64,000 bases of DNA, from assembly GCA_964490325.1 (NCBI GenBank), contig CAZBBX010000001.1, positions 62,001 through 126,000 on the forward strand. The letters are read 5' to 3'. Below are positions 8,557 to 17,919 of the stretch, piece after piece (within the stretch, counting starts at the first letter, position 1; each line of letters begins with the position of its first letter). The position numbers and the translations under genes were made by a program. The stretch is from DAOPJM01 sp964490325. Its GTDB lineage: Bacteria > Bacillota > Clostridia > Christensenellales > CAG-138. The notes beneath the pieces are model-generated. The model ran no database searches. It was not told the origin of the DNA and saw only the letters and a program-made list of their open reading frames with translations.

Positions 8557-10088
8557 GCGAGTTTATCATCGACAAACGCTATAAGGTGCTGAGCCTCATC
8601 GGTTCAGGGGGCATGGCGGATGTATACAAGGCCATCAACCTCAGCAACAGGCGCATCTATGCCATCAAGATGCTCAAGGCGGAATATAGTGACGACGCGG
8701 AGTTTCTGCGCCGTTTTGAGCAGGAGGCTCGCGCCACGCTGCATCTGTCGCACGACAACATCGTTCGCGCCTACGGCGTGGGGCAGCACAATGGTCTGCC
8801 CTATATCGTGCTGGAGTACATCGAGGGGCAGACGCTCAAGCAGCTGATCGTAGACAATGGTCCCCTGCCTGAACGCACCGCCATTGGTCTGTGCTGTCAG
8901 ATCTTGGACGCCTTGAGCGCCGCTCATTCGCACGGCATCATCCACCGTGACGTAAAGCCGCAGAACGTGATGATAACCTCCCGCGGCAAGGCCAAGCTGA
9001 CGGACTTTGGGATCGCGCGGGACGTGCGCGCCTCAACTCGTACCTTCTCCGGAAAGAGCGTGTTGGGCTCCGTCCACTATATCTCCCCCGAGCAGGCACA
9101 GGGCGACAAGGTAACAGAAAGCAGCGACATCTATTCCGTGGGTGTCACGCTCTATGAGATGCTGACGGGCACCGTGCCCTTCACCGCGGATTCCACCGTT
9201 TCCGTGGCGCTGATGCATCTGCAGTCCAAGCCCGAACCGCCCATCCTGCGCAATCCCTCCATTCCGCCGTCGCTCAACGACATCGTATTGAAGGCGATGG
9301 CTAAGGATCCCAAGGATCGCTACGCGGGTGCAAAGGAAATGCGTGCCGATCTGGTGCGCTCTCTGTCCGATCCCAACGGCAGCTTTGCAAGGGAGACCAA
9401 AGCCGATGCCGCCAAACGCAAGAAGAAGCGCATGACCGTATACGCATGGTTCTTCATTGGCGTCTTCATCCCTGTGTGCGCCATCGTGTTGGCGTATCTT
9501 GGCTTCTCCGGCGGTTGGTGCGGACAAAAGCGCAGCGACGAAGCCCCCGCCTCCGCATCGCCCTTAGTCAGCGTCAGCGCCTCCCCCACCGCCTCGCCAA
9601 CGCCCGTTCCCGAAACGCTGTCCGAAGCGGACAACGTGCTGAAGATGAACTTAGACGATGCTCTGAACAAGCTGAGCGGCTTAGATTACGACAAGATCTA
9701 TGTGAGCTTTGTATACGAGAGCGAGGGCGACTGTGCAAACAACAGCGTCGTGTTCCAGTCGGAATACCATTCCGAAGGGACCCGTGCAAAGACCGCCGAT
9801 CTGACGGTCTATCGGCGCTATGAGCCGCTGTTCGTGGCGGATGTGTCCTTCAACGTGGATGTACCGCGCAGCTCCAACGCCCGCATCGTCTACACGACCT
9901 ACAGCCTCGACAATATTCCGTACTATATCGTTCTGTATGACACGGATGTAGCGGCGCAGAGCGGCTTTACGCTGTCTGCGACCGTATACAGCCGCGATCC
10001 CGTGGGGCGCAGCGTACTGCTGCTGCTCAACGGGGAACAGGTGCAGCAGACCACGGTAAGCTTTGCGCTGCCGAACACGGGTGAATGA
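8553..10088 (+). CDS. prkC: Membrane Ser/Thr kinase, PrkC family, with one divergent PASTA-like domain
   Basis: A 511-residue Hanks-type kinase sensing cell-wall state. The kinase domain (about 10-270) has the Gly loop GSGGMADVY, Lys39 in AIKMLK, HRDVKPQN, DFGIARD and SPEQA. One membrane helix (about 293-315) follows a Lys/Arg-rich stop-transfer segment. Outside, a Pro/Ser/Thr-rich linker leads to one segment (about 360-425) that fits a degenerate PASTA pattern, ending NSVVFQS...GTRAK...LTVYRR, then about 85 beta-rich residues of no family I recognise. Typical PrkC proteins have three or more clear PASTA repeats, so muropeptide sensing may be altered. The terminal LPNTGE is not followed by a membrane tail. 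Confidence 0.92.
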   Translation: MSEFIIDKRYKVLSLIGSGGMADVYKAINLSNRRIYAIKMLKAEYSDDAEFLRRFEQEARATLHLSHDNIVRAYGVGQHNGLPYIVLEYIEGQTLKQLIVDNGPLPERTAIGLCCQILDALSAAHSHGIIHRDVKPQNVMITSRGKAKLTDFGIARDVRASTRTFSGKSVLGSVHYISPEQAQGDKVTESSDIYSVGVTLYEMLTGTVPFTADSTVSVALMHLQSKPEPPILRNPSIPPSLNDIVLKAMAKDPKDRYAGAKEMRADLVRSLSDPNGSFARETKADAAKRKKKRMTVYAWFFIGVFIPVCAIVLAYLGFSGGWCGQKRSDEAPASASPLVSVSASPTASPTPVPETLSEADNVLKMNLDDALNKLSGLDYDKIYVSFVYESEGDCANNSVVFQSEYHSEGTRAKTADLTVYRRYEPLFVADVSFNVDVPRSSNARIVYTTYSLDNIPYYIVLYDTDVAAQSGFTLSATVYSRDPVGRSVLLLLNGEQVQQTTVSFALPNTGE

Positions 10089-10963
10089 TGGAGATCGAAG
10101 GGTTACTGATCAAGGCGGTCGGCGGGTTTTACTATGTATCCGCGAACGGGGTCACTTATGTCTGCAAGGCGCGGGGCGTACTGCGGCGCGAGGGACTGTC
10201 CCCCGTTGTGGGCGACCGCGTTTTGATCGAAACGCACGCAAGCGGCTATGCGCAGCTCAATACTGTGCTGCCGCGCAGGAATCTGTTGAAACGACCCTCC
10301 GTTGCGAACCTTGACGAACTGTTCATCGTTCTTTCCGCGCACACGCCCGAACCCGATTGGCTGCTTGCCGACAAGCTCATCCTTGCGGCAAAGTGCATGG
10401 ACGTCCTACCCATCCCCGTTTTGAACAAGACGGACGAGGCGGACGAGGCGATCCGTCAAGCATTTCGCACGGATTACGCCCTGTTTGAACGCTTGGAGGT
10501 CTCCGCCGCCGATGGAAGCGGCTTGGACGCGCTTCAAGAAGCGGCGCAGGGGAAGGTCTGCTGCTTTGCGGGGCAGTCCGCCGTTGGAAAATCCTCCCTG
10601 CTCAACAGGCTCTTGCCCGAACTGTCCCTGAGCGTAGGCGCCTTGTCCGAAAAGACAGAACGCGGTAAGCATACCACGCGACATGCAGAGCTTTGGCCCT
10701 TTAACGGCGGCGCTTTGCTCGACACGCCCGGTTTCTCCCTGTATGAAAGCGAACTGCTCAGTCAGCAGGAGCTGGATGCATGTTACCCTGAATTTGCCCT
10801 TTCCGAGGGCTGCCGTTTCCCCTCCTGCCACCACCGCGGCGAACCTGCCGCCGACTGCGGCGTAAAGCGCCTGATCGGGAACTCCCTCAGCGAAGCGCGG
10901 TATGCGCGCTATATTTTGATCCTGGATGAAATGGAACAAAGGAGAAAGCATCAGTATGATTAA
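10085..10963 (+). CDS. rsgA: Small ribosomal subunit biogenesis GTPase RsgA
   Basis: Late 30S assembly GTPase. The 292 residues show an N-terminal OB fold and circularly permuted GTPase motifs in the order G4 (NKTDEA), G1 (GQSAVGKSS), G3 (DTPGF), followed by a C-terminal zinc site with Cys and His (CRFPSCHH...C). The start overlaps prkC by 4 nt (ATGA) and the end overlaps rpe by 8 nt, the same order as in Bacillus (prkC-cpgA-rpe). Confidence 0.96.
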   Translation: MMEIEGLLIKAVGGFYYVSANGVTYVCKARGVLRREGLSPVVGDRVLIETHASGYAQLNTVLPRRNLLKRPSVANLDELFIVLSAHTPEPDWLLADKLILAAKCMDVLPIPVLNKTDEADEAIRQAFRTDYALFERLEVSAADGSGLDALQEAAQGKVCCFAGQSAVGKSSLLNRLLPELSLSVGALSEKTERGKHTTRHAELWPFNGGALLDTPGFSLYESELLSQQELDACYPEFALSEGCRFPSCHHRGEPAADCGVKRLIGNSLSEARYARYILILDEMEQRRKHQYD

Positions 10964-11600
10964 GATCGCACCATCTATTTTAGCCGCTAACTTTGCCGAC
11001 ATGGGACACGAGGTCGCGGACATTGAACGTTGCGGAGCCGACCTCATCCATTTTGACGTGATGGACGGCAACTTTGTACCAAACATTACCTTTGGCCCCG
11101 CCATGTGCAAGGCGCTGCGTCCCTTGACCAAGCTGCCTTTGGACGTGCATCTGATGGTCGATCATCCCGCCGACTGGCCGGAAGCCTTTTGTGACGCAGG
11201 CGCAGACCTTGTGACCTTCCATGTCGAAGCGGAACGCCACATCGACCGCGTCTTACAGCGCATCCATGATCTGGGCATGAAGGGCGGCGTGGTACTCAAC
11301 CCCGCCACCCCGCTTTGCACCTGCGAAAATGTCTTGGCGGACTGCGATCTTATCCTTTTGATGAGCGTCAACCCCGGCTTTGGCGGGCAAAGCTTCCGTC
11401 CCTATGTGTTAGACAAGATCAAAGCTCTCAGAAGGATGATCGACACGGCGGGTCTTCAGACGCTGATCGAGGTCGATGGTGGGGTGAACCCAGACACCGC
11501 AAAGCTCTGCGCGGAAGCGGGCGCAGACATCTTGGTCGCGGGAAGCGCCGTCTTTAAGGCGTCGGATCGCGCAGCGATGATCCGTCAGCTTCGTTCCTGA
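10956..11600 (+). CDS. rpe: Ribulose-phosphate 3-epimerase
   Basis: Interconverts ribulose-5-phosphate and xylulose-5-phosphate in the pentose phosphate pathway. The start at 10956 has AAAGGAGA upstream and gives 214 residues with IAPSILAANF, FDVMDGNFVPNIT, LDVHLMV, MSVNPGFGGQ and EVDGGVN, the TIM-barrel motifs that carry the metal ligands and catalytic Asp residues. Last gene of the def operon, overlapping rsgA by 8 nt. Confidence 0.97.
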   Translation: MIKIAPSILAANFADMGHEVADIERCGADLIHFDVMDGNFVPNITFGPAMCKALRPLTKLPLDVHLMVDHPADWPEAFCDAGADLVTFHVEAERHIDRVLQRIHDLGMKGGVVLNPATPLCTCENVLADCDLILLMSVNPGFGGQSFRPYVLDKIKALRRMIDTAGLQTLIEVDGGVNPDTAKLCAEAGADILVAGSAVFKASDRAAMIRQLRS

Positions 11601-11612
11601 CGGCAAACAAAC

Positions 11613-11640
11613 AGAAGGAGGCTTTCCGCCCCCTTCTTAT
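11613..11640. terminator. Terminator hairpin between convergent rpe and mutS2
   Basis: Stem 11613-11622 with 11628-11637 (one mismatch), loop of 5 nt, TTAT following on plus. It sits between two converging operons and may serve both, though the T tract is weak on minus. Confidence 0.6.
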
Positions 11641-11657
11641 TATATACTCTTACTGAT

Positions 11658-14003
11658 CTATTTCAGGCTGACCACGGTAACGCCGGCATCGCCCTCTCCA
11701 TAGGCGCCCTGCCGAAAGCTTTTCACGCGGGGATGCGTCTTGAGGTAGGCCTGCACGCCGCTGCGCAGCGCTCCCGTCCCCTTGCCGTGTATGATGAAAA
11801 ATTCCTTGCGCGAGGACAGGTCACACTCGTCAATATAGCGATCGATCTCCAAGATCGCGTCGTCCACCGTCTGACCGCGCAGATCCAATTCCAGCTTCAT
11901 TTCGCGTACATCGGCGAGGATCGGCGTACTTGCGCGCTTTTGCTCCAAGACCTGCGCCGTGGATGCGCTGCGAAGATCGTCCATGGGGACGGTGAACTTC
12001 ATCACGCCCGCCTGCACGATCGCCGCTCCGCGCTCAAGCTTTGTAACGGTGGCGTTGCGATCGAGGCTCACCACGAACACCTCTTGCCCCACAGTCGCCG
12101 TTTGCAGGGGTTCGCCGTGATCCTCGCGCCTGACAAGCTTGTCACTTAAGGCGTCCTCTTTCTTTCTCAGCTTGTCCCGTGCGTTCTGCTTGGCGCGCTC
12201 CAAGGCGGCATAATCAATGTTCTTGATCTGCTTGAGTTCGGCAATCAGTTCGTCCATCTCCCTGCGCGTCTCAATGACCAGTTCGCGTGCGTCCTCCTTG
12301 GCCTTGCGGCGCAGCAAAGCCTTTTCAGCCGTGAGTTTATCCTTCTCCGCCTGCATGGAGGTCTTCAGCTTATTCGCTTCTGCCAAAGCCTGCTCCGCTT
12401 CCTCGCGCTGCTCTGTGGCCAAGCGCCGCTGTGTGGACGCCTCGTTCAACACATCTTCAAAGGCGATGTCCTCTTTTTTCAGGTAACGCCGCGCCCTGTC
12501 GATCACGGAAGGCTCCAAGCCCAGTCGCTCCGATATTTCAAACGCGTTCGACTTCCCGGGGATGCCGATGTACAGGCGATACGTCGGGCAAAGCCTGTCC
12601 ACGTCAAACTCCATGGATGCGTTCTGCATACCCGTCTGCGTGAGGGCAAAGGCTTTGACCTCGCTGTAATGCGTGGTCGCCATCGTCATACAGCCGCCAA
12701 GCTGCAGGTATTCCAAGATGGCCTGTGCCAAAGCCGCGCCTTCGATGGGATCCGTTCCCGCACCCAGCTCGTCCAGCAACACCAGCGAATGCTCGTCCGC
12801 CTTGCCCAAAATGTCCACCAAGTTGGTCATATGGGAGGAGAAGGTGGACAAGGATTGCTCAATGCTCTGCTCATCGCCGATATCGGCAAAGACCTCGTGA
12901 AACACGGAAAGCTCCGAGCCCTCATCTGCGGGAATGAACATACCCGACAAGGCCATCAGCACGAACAGGCCGACTGTCTTTAGCGTGACGGTCTTACCGC
13001 CGGTGTTTGGTCCTGTGATGATGAGTGTTTGGAACTCCTCGCCCAGCCAAATACTGACGGGTACGACCTTGTCCTTGGCAAGCAGCGGATGCCTGCCGTT
13101 TAGAATGTGGATGCGCCCCTCCTCGTTGAGCTTTGGACAGCATGCCTGCATATCCCGCGCAAGGATGGCCTTTGCAAAGATGGCGTCCAAGGCTCCAAGA
13201 ATATTTAGGCTTGCATACAGCTCATCGGCAAAGGGTTCGACCAAGGCCGTCAGTCCCGCCAAGATGCGGTCGATCTCCGTCTTTTCCTCCGCCAAAAGGC
13301 GCTTGAAATCGTTGCCCAATTCAACGACGGCGCTCGGCTCGATAAACAGGGTCTGTCCGCTGCCGCTTTGATCATGGATCAAGCCGGGGAACTGTGAGCG
13401 GTATTCCGCCTTGATGGGTATAGCGTAGCGGCCGTTCCGCATGGTGATAATGGGATCTTGCAGATATTTTTGGTAGCTGCTGCTTTTGATGTAGAAATTG
13501 AGCTTTTCCCGCACACGTTCGTTGACGATACGCATCTGCCGCCGTATACGCGTCAGTTCCACTGAGGCGCTGTCCGCGATCTCATCCTCAGACAGGATGC
13601 AGCGTGCGATCTCGTCCTCGATGCTGCGATGCGAGGAGAGCCGATTTGACATGCGCTGTACGCTGCCCTCCGTCTGTGCAGACAGGATGGTCTCCCTTGC
13701 ATGGCGGGAAACCTTCAGGCATTGCGCCGTGTCCAGCAGCTCGATCGCAGAGAGGGAATACGAAGCGTGGATACGCTTCAGAGTGCCGCGCATGTCGGGG
13801 AAGCCGTCGATGGGCGTCCTGCCGCTGCGTCTGTACACCGTGTCCGCTTCCATGGTCTGCGCCAAAAGCAGCTCCGCCTCGGCGCGGCTTTCCGAGGGCT
13901 TGAGTGTTTTTAGCTCGTCACGCCCCAATTCGGAGGCAGTATGCGTCAGGCAGAGCGCTAAGATCTTATCAAATTCCAGTGTGGTCAACGCACGAGTGTT
14001 CAT
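11658..14003 (-). CDS. mutS2: Endonuclease MutS2 (RqcU-like ribosome splitting/recombination ATPase)
   Basis: The start at 14003 gives the usual MutS2 N-terminus (MNTRALTTLEFDKIL) and 781 residues, matching the family; an open stretch upstream belongs to the aminotransferase region. Features are a helical core and clamp, Walker A GPNTGGKT (about residue 330), Walker B LVLLDELGAGTDP, a long coiled coil (about 520-620), a KOW-like segment and a C-terminal Smr domain (LDLRGQ...IHGKGTGAL). MutS2 suppresses recombination, and in Bacillus it splits collided ribosomes upstream of RqcH; rqcH is also in this window at about 31 kb. Last gene of the minus operon running from DUF523. Confidence 0.95.
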   Translation of the reverse strand: MNTRALTTLEFDKILALCLTHTASELGRDELKTLKPSESRAEAELLLAQTMEADTVYRRSGRTPIDGFPDMRGTLKRIHASYSLSAIELLDTAQCLKVSRHARETILSAQTEGSVQRMSNRLSSHRSIEDEIARCILSEDEIADSASVELTRIRRQMRIVNERVREKLNFYIKSSSYQKYLQDPIITMRNGRYAIPIKAEYRSQFPGLIHDQSGSGQTLFIEPSAVVELGNDFKRLLAEEKTEIDRILAGLTALVEPFADELYASLNILGALDAIFAKAILARDMQACCPKLNEEGRIHILNGRHPLLAKDKVVPVSIWLGEEFQTLIITGPNTGGKTVTLKTVGLFVLMALSGMFIPADEGSELSVFHEVFADIGDEQSIEQSLSTFSSHMTNLVDILGKADEHSLVLLDELGAGTDPIEGAALAQAILEYLQLGGCMTMATTHYSEVKAFALTQTGMQNASMEFDVDRLCPTYRLYIGIPGKSNAFEISERLGLEPSVIDRARRYLKKEDIAFEDVLNEASTQRRLATEQREEAEQALAEANKLKTSMQAEKDKLTAEKALLRRKAKEDARELVIETRREMDELIAELKQIKNIDYAALERAKQNARDKLRKKEDALSDKLVRREDHGEPLQTATVGQEVFVVSLDRNATVTKLERGAAIVQAGVMKFTVPMDDLRSASTAQVLEQKRASTPILADVREMKLELDLRGQTVDDAILEIDRYIDECDLSSRKEFFIIHGKGTGALRSGVQAYLKTHPRVKSFRQGAYGEGDAGVTVVSLK

Positions 14004-14023
14004 ATCGGCCTTTCCGCTGCGGG

Positions 14024-15205
14024 TCAATACCCCCGCAGCTTGTGTACAAAGTCCGTGATGCGCGCCATTCCCTCTGTGACCTGCTCCAAGGAGGCCGCAT
14101 AGCAGCAGCGGATATGTCCCTCGCCATAGGGACCGAACGCCGTGCCGGGTATGCACGCGACTTTCTTTTCGGAAAGCAGTGCATCGCAAAAGGCTTCGCT
14201 TTGAAGCCCTGTCGAGCGAATGTCGGGAAACACATAGAACGCGCCCTTTGGGTCACCGCAGGGAAGACCCAAGGCTTCAAAGGCGGAGAGCATCACCTTG
14301 CGGCGCTTTGCATACTCGCCCACCATATACTGCGTGTCCTTCCAGTCGTTTTGAAAACCGCTTTCCAAGGCGATCGTGCCTGCGATCTGCGCAGGCGTAG
14401 GCGCGGACAGCATGGTCAGCTGATGCACCTTGCGCATCGCCTCGATGAGCGGTTTGGGACCGACCGCATAGCCCAAGCGCCAACCCGTCATGGAAAAAGC
14501 CTTGGAAAAACCGTTGAGTACGATGGTCCTCTCCGCCATGTCGGGCAGGGTAGCAATGGAAACGTGCTTAATGCCATCATAGGTCAGCTCCGAATAGATC
14601 TCATCGGATACGACCAAAACGTTGGTGCCGCGCAGCACCTTGGCGATCTCTTCTAGTTGCTCACGGCGCATGACGGCTCCCGTGGGATTGTTGGGAAACG
14701 CCAAAAGCAGCGCCTTGGTGCGCTTCGTTATGGCTGCTGCAATATCGGCTGCGTGAACGATATAGCCTTGCTCGGGATCCGCATACACGGAGACGGGAAC
14801 GCCTCCCGCCAAGCGGATCGAGGGTGCATAGGCCACGTAGCTCGGTTCATGCACGATCACCTCGTCACCTGGATCGAGGATCGCGCGGAACGCCAGATCG
14901 ATGGCCTGACTTGCGCCTACCGTGATGAGCACCTGCTCGATGTCCTCAACGGTGAAGCCGTAGCGTTCGTTCAAAAAACGCAGGATCGCATGGCGCAGCT
15001 TAGGGTCGCCTGCGTTGCTGGTATAGGCGATGCGCCCTTTTTTTAGCTGCTCCAGCGTAGGATAGCGGATATCGTCGGGCGTGGGAAAATCGGGTTCCCC
15101 TACGCCAAAGCTGATGGAATCCTCACCCAGCAGGTCAAAATACTTGCGAATGCCCGAAGGCGGGATCGATGAAACGGTATGAGAAATAAACTTTGAATAC
15201 TCCAT
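14024..15205 (-). CDS. Class I/II PLP aminotransferase (PatA/AspC-like)
   Basis: The 393 residues have the fold-type I aminotransferase pattern: substrate loop SFGVGEPDFPTP, cofactor-binding TVGASQA, FPNNPTG, SDEIYSELTYDG, and the PLP lysine in NGFSKAFSMTGWRLGY, with a C-terminal Arg in GHIRCCYA. Closest by appearance to PatA-type and aromatic/aspartate aminotransferases; the amino-acid substrate cannot be fixed. It lies 20 nt upstream of mutS2 and 24 nt downstream of htrA. Confidence 0.88.
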   Translation of the reverse strand: MEYSKFISHTVSSIPPSGIRKYFDLLGEDSISFGVGEPDFPTPDDIRYPTLEQLKKGRIAYTSNAGDPKLRHAILRFLNERYGFTVEDIEQVLITVGASQAIDLAFRAILDPGDEVIVHEPSYVAYAPSIRLAGGVPVSVYADPEQGYIVHAADIAAAITKRTKALLLAFPNNPTGAVMRREQLEEIAKVLRGTNVLVVSDEIYSELTYDGIKHVSIATLPDMAERTIVLNGFSKAFSMTGWRLGYAVGPKPLIEAMRKVHQLTMLSAPTPAQIAGTIALESGFQNDWKDTQYMVGEYAKRRKVMLSAFEALGLPCGDPKGAFYVFPDIRSTGLQSEAFCDALLSEKKVACIPGTAFGPYGEGHIRCCYAASLEQVTEGMARITDFVHKLRGY

Positions 15206-15229
15206 GTTCCTATCTTGTGCGCAAAGCGC

Positions 15230-16465
15230 CTACATTTTGTTCATATCGCCTACGACGACGCTCAGATCCAGATACTTACCGTTGCGGTAGACGGTAATAA
15301 GGACGGTGTCGCCGACTTGGCAGCCGCGCAGGAAGTTGACAAACTGTTCCTGCTCCTCGATGGTCACGCCATTATAGGCCGTGATCACATCGCCTTTTTG
15401 GATGCCTGCCTGCTCGGCGGGGCCTCCTTCTGTAACGGCGTCAACGTAGATCCCAACGATCGTGTTAAGGTTCTGCGCGTTCTCCTCGTCCAACATATAG
15501 ACGGATACACCGATACCGGGGCGAACGATCTGCCCGTCGGAGATGATCTGCTCAACGATCGACTTTAGGTCGTTGATGGGCAGGGCAAAACCGATGCCCT
15601 CCGCCGCAATGGCGTTGCCGTAATCATCGTAGCCCGCCGTGATGCTCTTGGCGGTATTGATGCCGATGACCTCGCCGTTCATGTTGAGCAGAGGGCCGCC
15701 GCTGTTGCCGGGATTGATAGCGGCGTCCGTTTGCAGATAGCTGTTGGTGAAGCCATCGATATTGATACTCCGCTCCAAAGCGCTGATGATGCCAAAGGTC
15801 ACCGTCCCGTTCAGCTCGTAGCTGTCGAGCGGATTGCCGATCGCCAGTACAAAATCCCCCACGCGCAGCGCGGAGGAATCGCCTAAGGAAAGCGGCGTCA
15901 GGTCGTTCCTGTTGATCTTCAGCACCGCCACATCCGTAGCTACATCCGAACCGACCAAGGTCGCCTCTGCCTCGCTGCCATCGCACAAAAGCACATACAG
16001 CTCTCTTGCGCCGTCCACAACATGCTGGTTGGTGATGATATACCCGTCCTTAGACAGGATGAAGCCGCTGCCGCTGCCGTATAGCTCCAATGCAATGCCG
16101 CCTGCGCTTGCGGGCTGGTAGTTCTCTATACCCACAACGCCTGCAGAGACCGACTCAACGATATCGGGGATGGGATTATCGGTCAGCAGGGATGAAGAAC
16201 CGTTCCCGCTGTGAGGCGCTGCCGTTGCAAGCGACGAGTAAGCCGTTGTAGCGGGGGTTGCCGTCGGTGCAAGGGCTGCCGTCGGCGCGGCGCTGACACG
16301 AGGCGTGTTGATCTCCGCTACGGGATCACTAATGAGAAAGGCGCCGACAAACGCGACTGCCAGGATCGCGCCCAGCAGGATCACACTCAATACGACGACA
16401 AGGGCAACGCCGCCGAACCGATCTTTGCGGCTCATGCCGCTGCGTGGATCCGTGTTTTCATACAT
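15230..16465 (-). CDS. htrA: HtrA/DegP-type membrane-anchored serine protease
   Basis: The start at 16465 follows GGAGG and directly abuts the kinase stop codon. The 411 residues have a short cytoplasmic N-terminus, one membrane helix (about 22-45), a Ser/Thr/Pro/Ala-rich linker, a trypsin-like domain with His in ITNQHVVDGA, Asp in ATDVAVLKI and Ser in NPGNSGGPLL, and one C-terminal PDZ domain (about 310-400). It degrades or refolds misfolded exported proteins outside the membrane. Transcribed behind a two-component system, as in the Bacillus CssRS-HtrA secretion-stress circuit (parallel is inference). Confidence 0.95.
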   Translation of the reverse strand: MYENTDPRSGMSRKDRFGGVALVVVLSVILLGAILAVAFVGAFLISDPVAEINTPRVSAAPTAALAPTATPATTAYSSLATAAPHSGNGSSSLLTDNPIPDIVESVSAGVVGIENYQPASAGGIALELYGSGSGFILSKDGYIITNQHVVDGARELYVLLCDGSEAEATLVGSDVATDVAVLKINRNDLTPLSLGDSSALRVGDFVLAIGNPLDSYELNGTVTFGIISALERSINIDGFTNSYLQTDAAINPGNSGGPLLNMNGEVIGINTAKSITAGYDDYGNAIAAEGIGFALPINDLKSIVEQIISDGQIVRPGIGVSVYMLDEENAQNLNTIVGIYVDAVTEGGPAEQAGIQKGDVITAYNGVTIEEQEQFVNFLRGCQVGDTVLITVYRNGKYLDLSVVVGDMNKM

Positions 16466-16466
16466 A

Positions 16467-17915
16467 CTATTTTCCTCCGTCTGTCGCTCGGCGCGGCGGG
16501 TTGACCCGTGCCAGCGTGAATGTAAACTGTGTGCCTTTGCCGCGAGCACTGCGAACGGTGATGGATTGTCCGTGCTGCTCGATGATGCGCTTGACGATCG
16601 ACAGGCCTAAGCCCGAACCGACCTGCGGCGAAGGGGTGTGCGCCTTTTCCACCTTATAGAAACGGTCGAACACATGTGGCACGTCCTCCTGCGGGATGCC
16701 CATGCCTGTGTCGCGTATGTTGACAAAGACGTCCTTGCGGATAGCGTAGGTCGAAACGCCGACCTTGCTTCCCGCCGGGGAATACTTGATCGCATTGTCG
16801 ATCAGGTTTCGCAGGACCTGCGAGATCTGGTTGACGTCGGCGTCGACAAAGCATTGCTCCTGCGCAAAGCGGATGTCCAAGGACAGATCCTTCTCGCTGA
16901 TGCGCGCTTCAAAGGTGATGATTACGCGGCGGATCAGTTCGTTGATATCAAAGACCTCGCGGTGCAGCACGATGATGCCGCTCTCGATGCGTGCAAGGTC
17001 GAGCAGGTCGTTCACCATGGCATTCATGCGCTTCGTTTCGGAGAGGACAATGCCGATATACTGCGCGTGATCCTCCTCAGGGATGGTGCCGTCCTGCATG
17101 GCTTCCAAGAATCCGTTCATGGAGGTCAGCGGCGAACGAAGCTCGTGCGACACGTTGGCGACAAAGCTGCGCCTTGTGTCCTCCAGATTCTTGAGCTGCT
17201 CCGCCATCTCGTTGAAGCTGCGCCCCAGCTGCGCCGCTTCATCCTTGCCGCTGACGGATACACGCTGTGAAAAATCCCCCTTGCTGAAGCACTGCACCGT
17301 TCTGTTCATCTCAACAAAGGGATGGATGATGCGGTAAGAGGTGTAGTACGACAGCAGCACCGCGATCACCGCCGCCAGAATGAGAATGACCAGCATCCAC
17401 AAAAGCAGCTCCCGCATCTCACCATTGATACCGCTCACATCGGAATGGAGCAGGATCAGCCCCACGCGGCCATCGTCCCGTACGAAGGTGCGGTACACGG
17501 TCAGAACCGTAAACGTATTGTTTCCGCGGAAATAGGCGTTCGTGTGTTCGGCCGTCTCCCCCGCTCTTTGCCACATGGCGCTGAAGTTGGTGTCTGGTCT
17601 TTGCAGCGATGCAAGTGGTTCCCAACACGCATCCGTGTAGAAGGAGTGCGCCTCAATGTCAAAAATAACTTGGATCAGCAGGTGGTATTCCTTGGCACAG
17701 GCGTCGCTTGCGGGATACGTTTCCCTGTCCGTCTGCGTCCATTCCTCGATCACCGCCGATGCCTTGTCGGAAAGCAGCTCCGTTTCATCCTGCACCTTTT
17801 GTGCGCGCACCGCTATCAACACCGTACAGCAAACCACCAAGAGGATGGAGAAAATGCATAGGCATTGCATGCAGAGCATTCTTGAAAAAAGAGTGGGAAA
17901 CGTGAGCTTGCGCAT
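16467..17915 (-). CDS. Sensor histidine kinase (HAMP-HisKA-HATPase)
   Basis: 482 residues. Helix 1 (about 10-33) and helix 2 (about 170-195) enclose an extracellular sensor of roughly 135 residues. Then come a HAMP domain, the H-box SHELRSPLTSMNGF with the phosphorylated His, N-box NLIDNAIKYSP, and the ATP-lid motifs DTGMGIP and GSGLGLSIVKRI. It pairs with the response regulator 4 nt upstream. Its own ribosome binding site is weak, so coupled translation is likely. Sensory ligand unknown; co-transcription with htrA favours an envelope or secretion signal. Confidence 0.95.
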   Translation of the reverse strand: MRKLTFPTLFSRMLCMQCLCIFSILLVVCCTVLIAVRAQKVQDETELLSDKASAVIEEWTQTDRETYPASDACAKEYHLLIQVIFDIEAHSFYTDACWEPLASLQRPDTNFSAMWQRAGETAEHTNAYFRGNNTFTVLTVYRTFVRDDGRVGLILLHSDVSGINGEMRELLLWMLVILILAAVIAVLLSYYTSYRIIHPFVEMNRTVQCFSKGDFSQRVSVSGKDEAAQLGRSFNEMAEQLKNLEDTRRSFVANVSHELRSPLTSMNGFLEAMQDGTIPEEDHAQYIGIVLSETKRMNAMVNDLLDLARIESGIIVLHREVFDINELIRRVIITFEARISEKDLSLDIRFAQEQCFVDADVNQISQVLRNLIDNAIKYSPAGSKVGVSTYAIRKDVFVNIRDTGMGIPQEDVPHVFDRFYKVEKAHTPSPQVGSGLGLSIVKRIIEQHGQSITVRSARGKGTQFTFTLARVNPPRRATDGGK

Positions 17916-17919
17916 AAAG

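Noticed and set aside
10068..10088. LPNTGE at the C-terminus of the PrkC-type kinase as a sortase signal
   Set aside because: It is the very end of the protein, without the hydrophobic helix and basic tail that a sortase signal needs, and the protein is already anchored by its own membrane helix.
13904..14656. Plus-strand open frame of 250 codons opposite the mutS2/aminotransferase junction
   Set aside because: It lies opposite two well-supported genes, and its product looks like a shadow of them (Arg/His/Gly rich, no motif).
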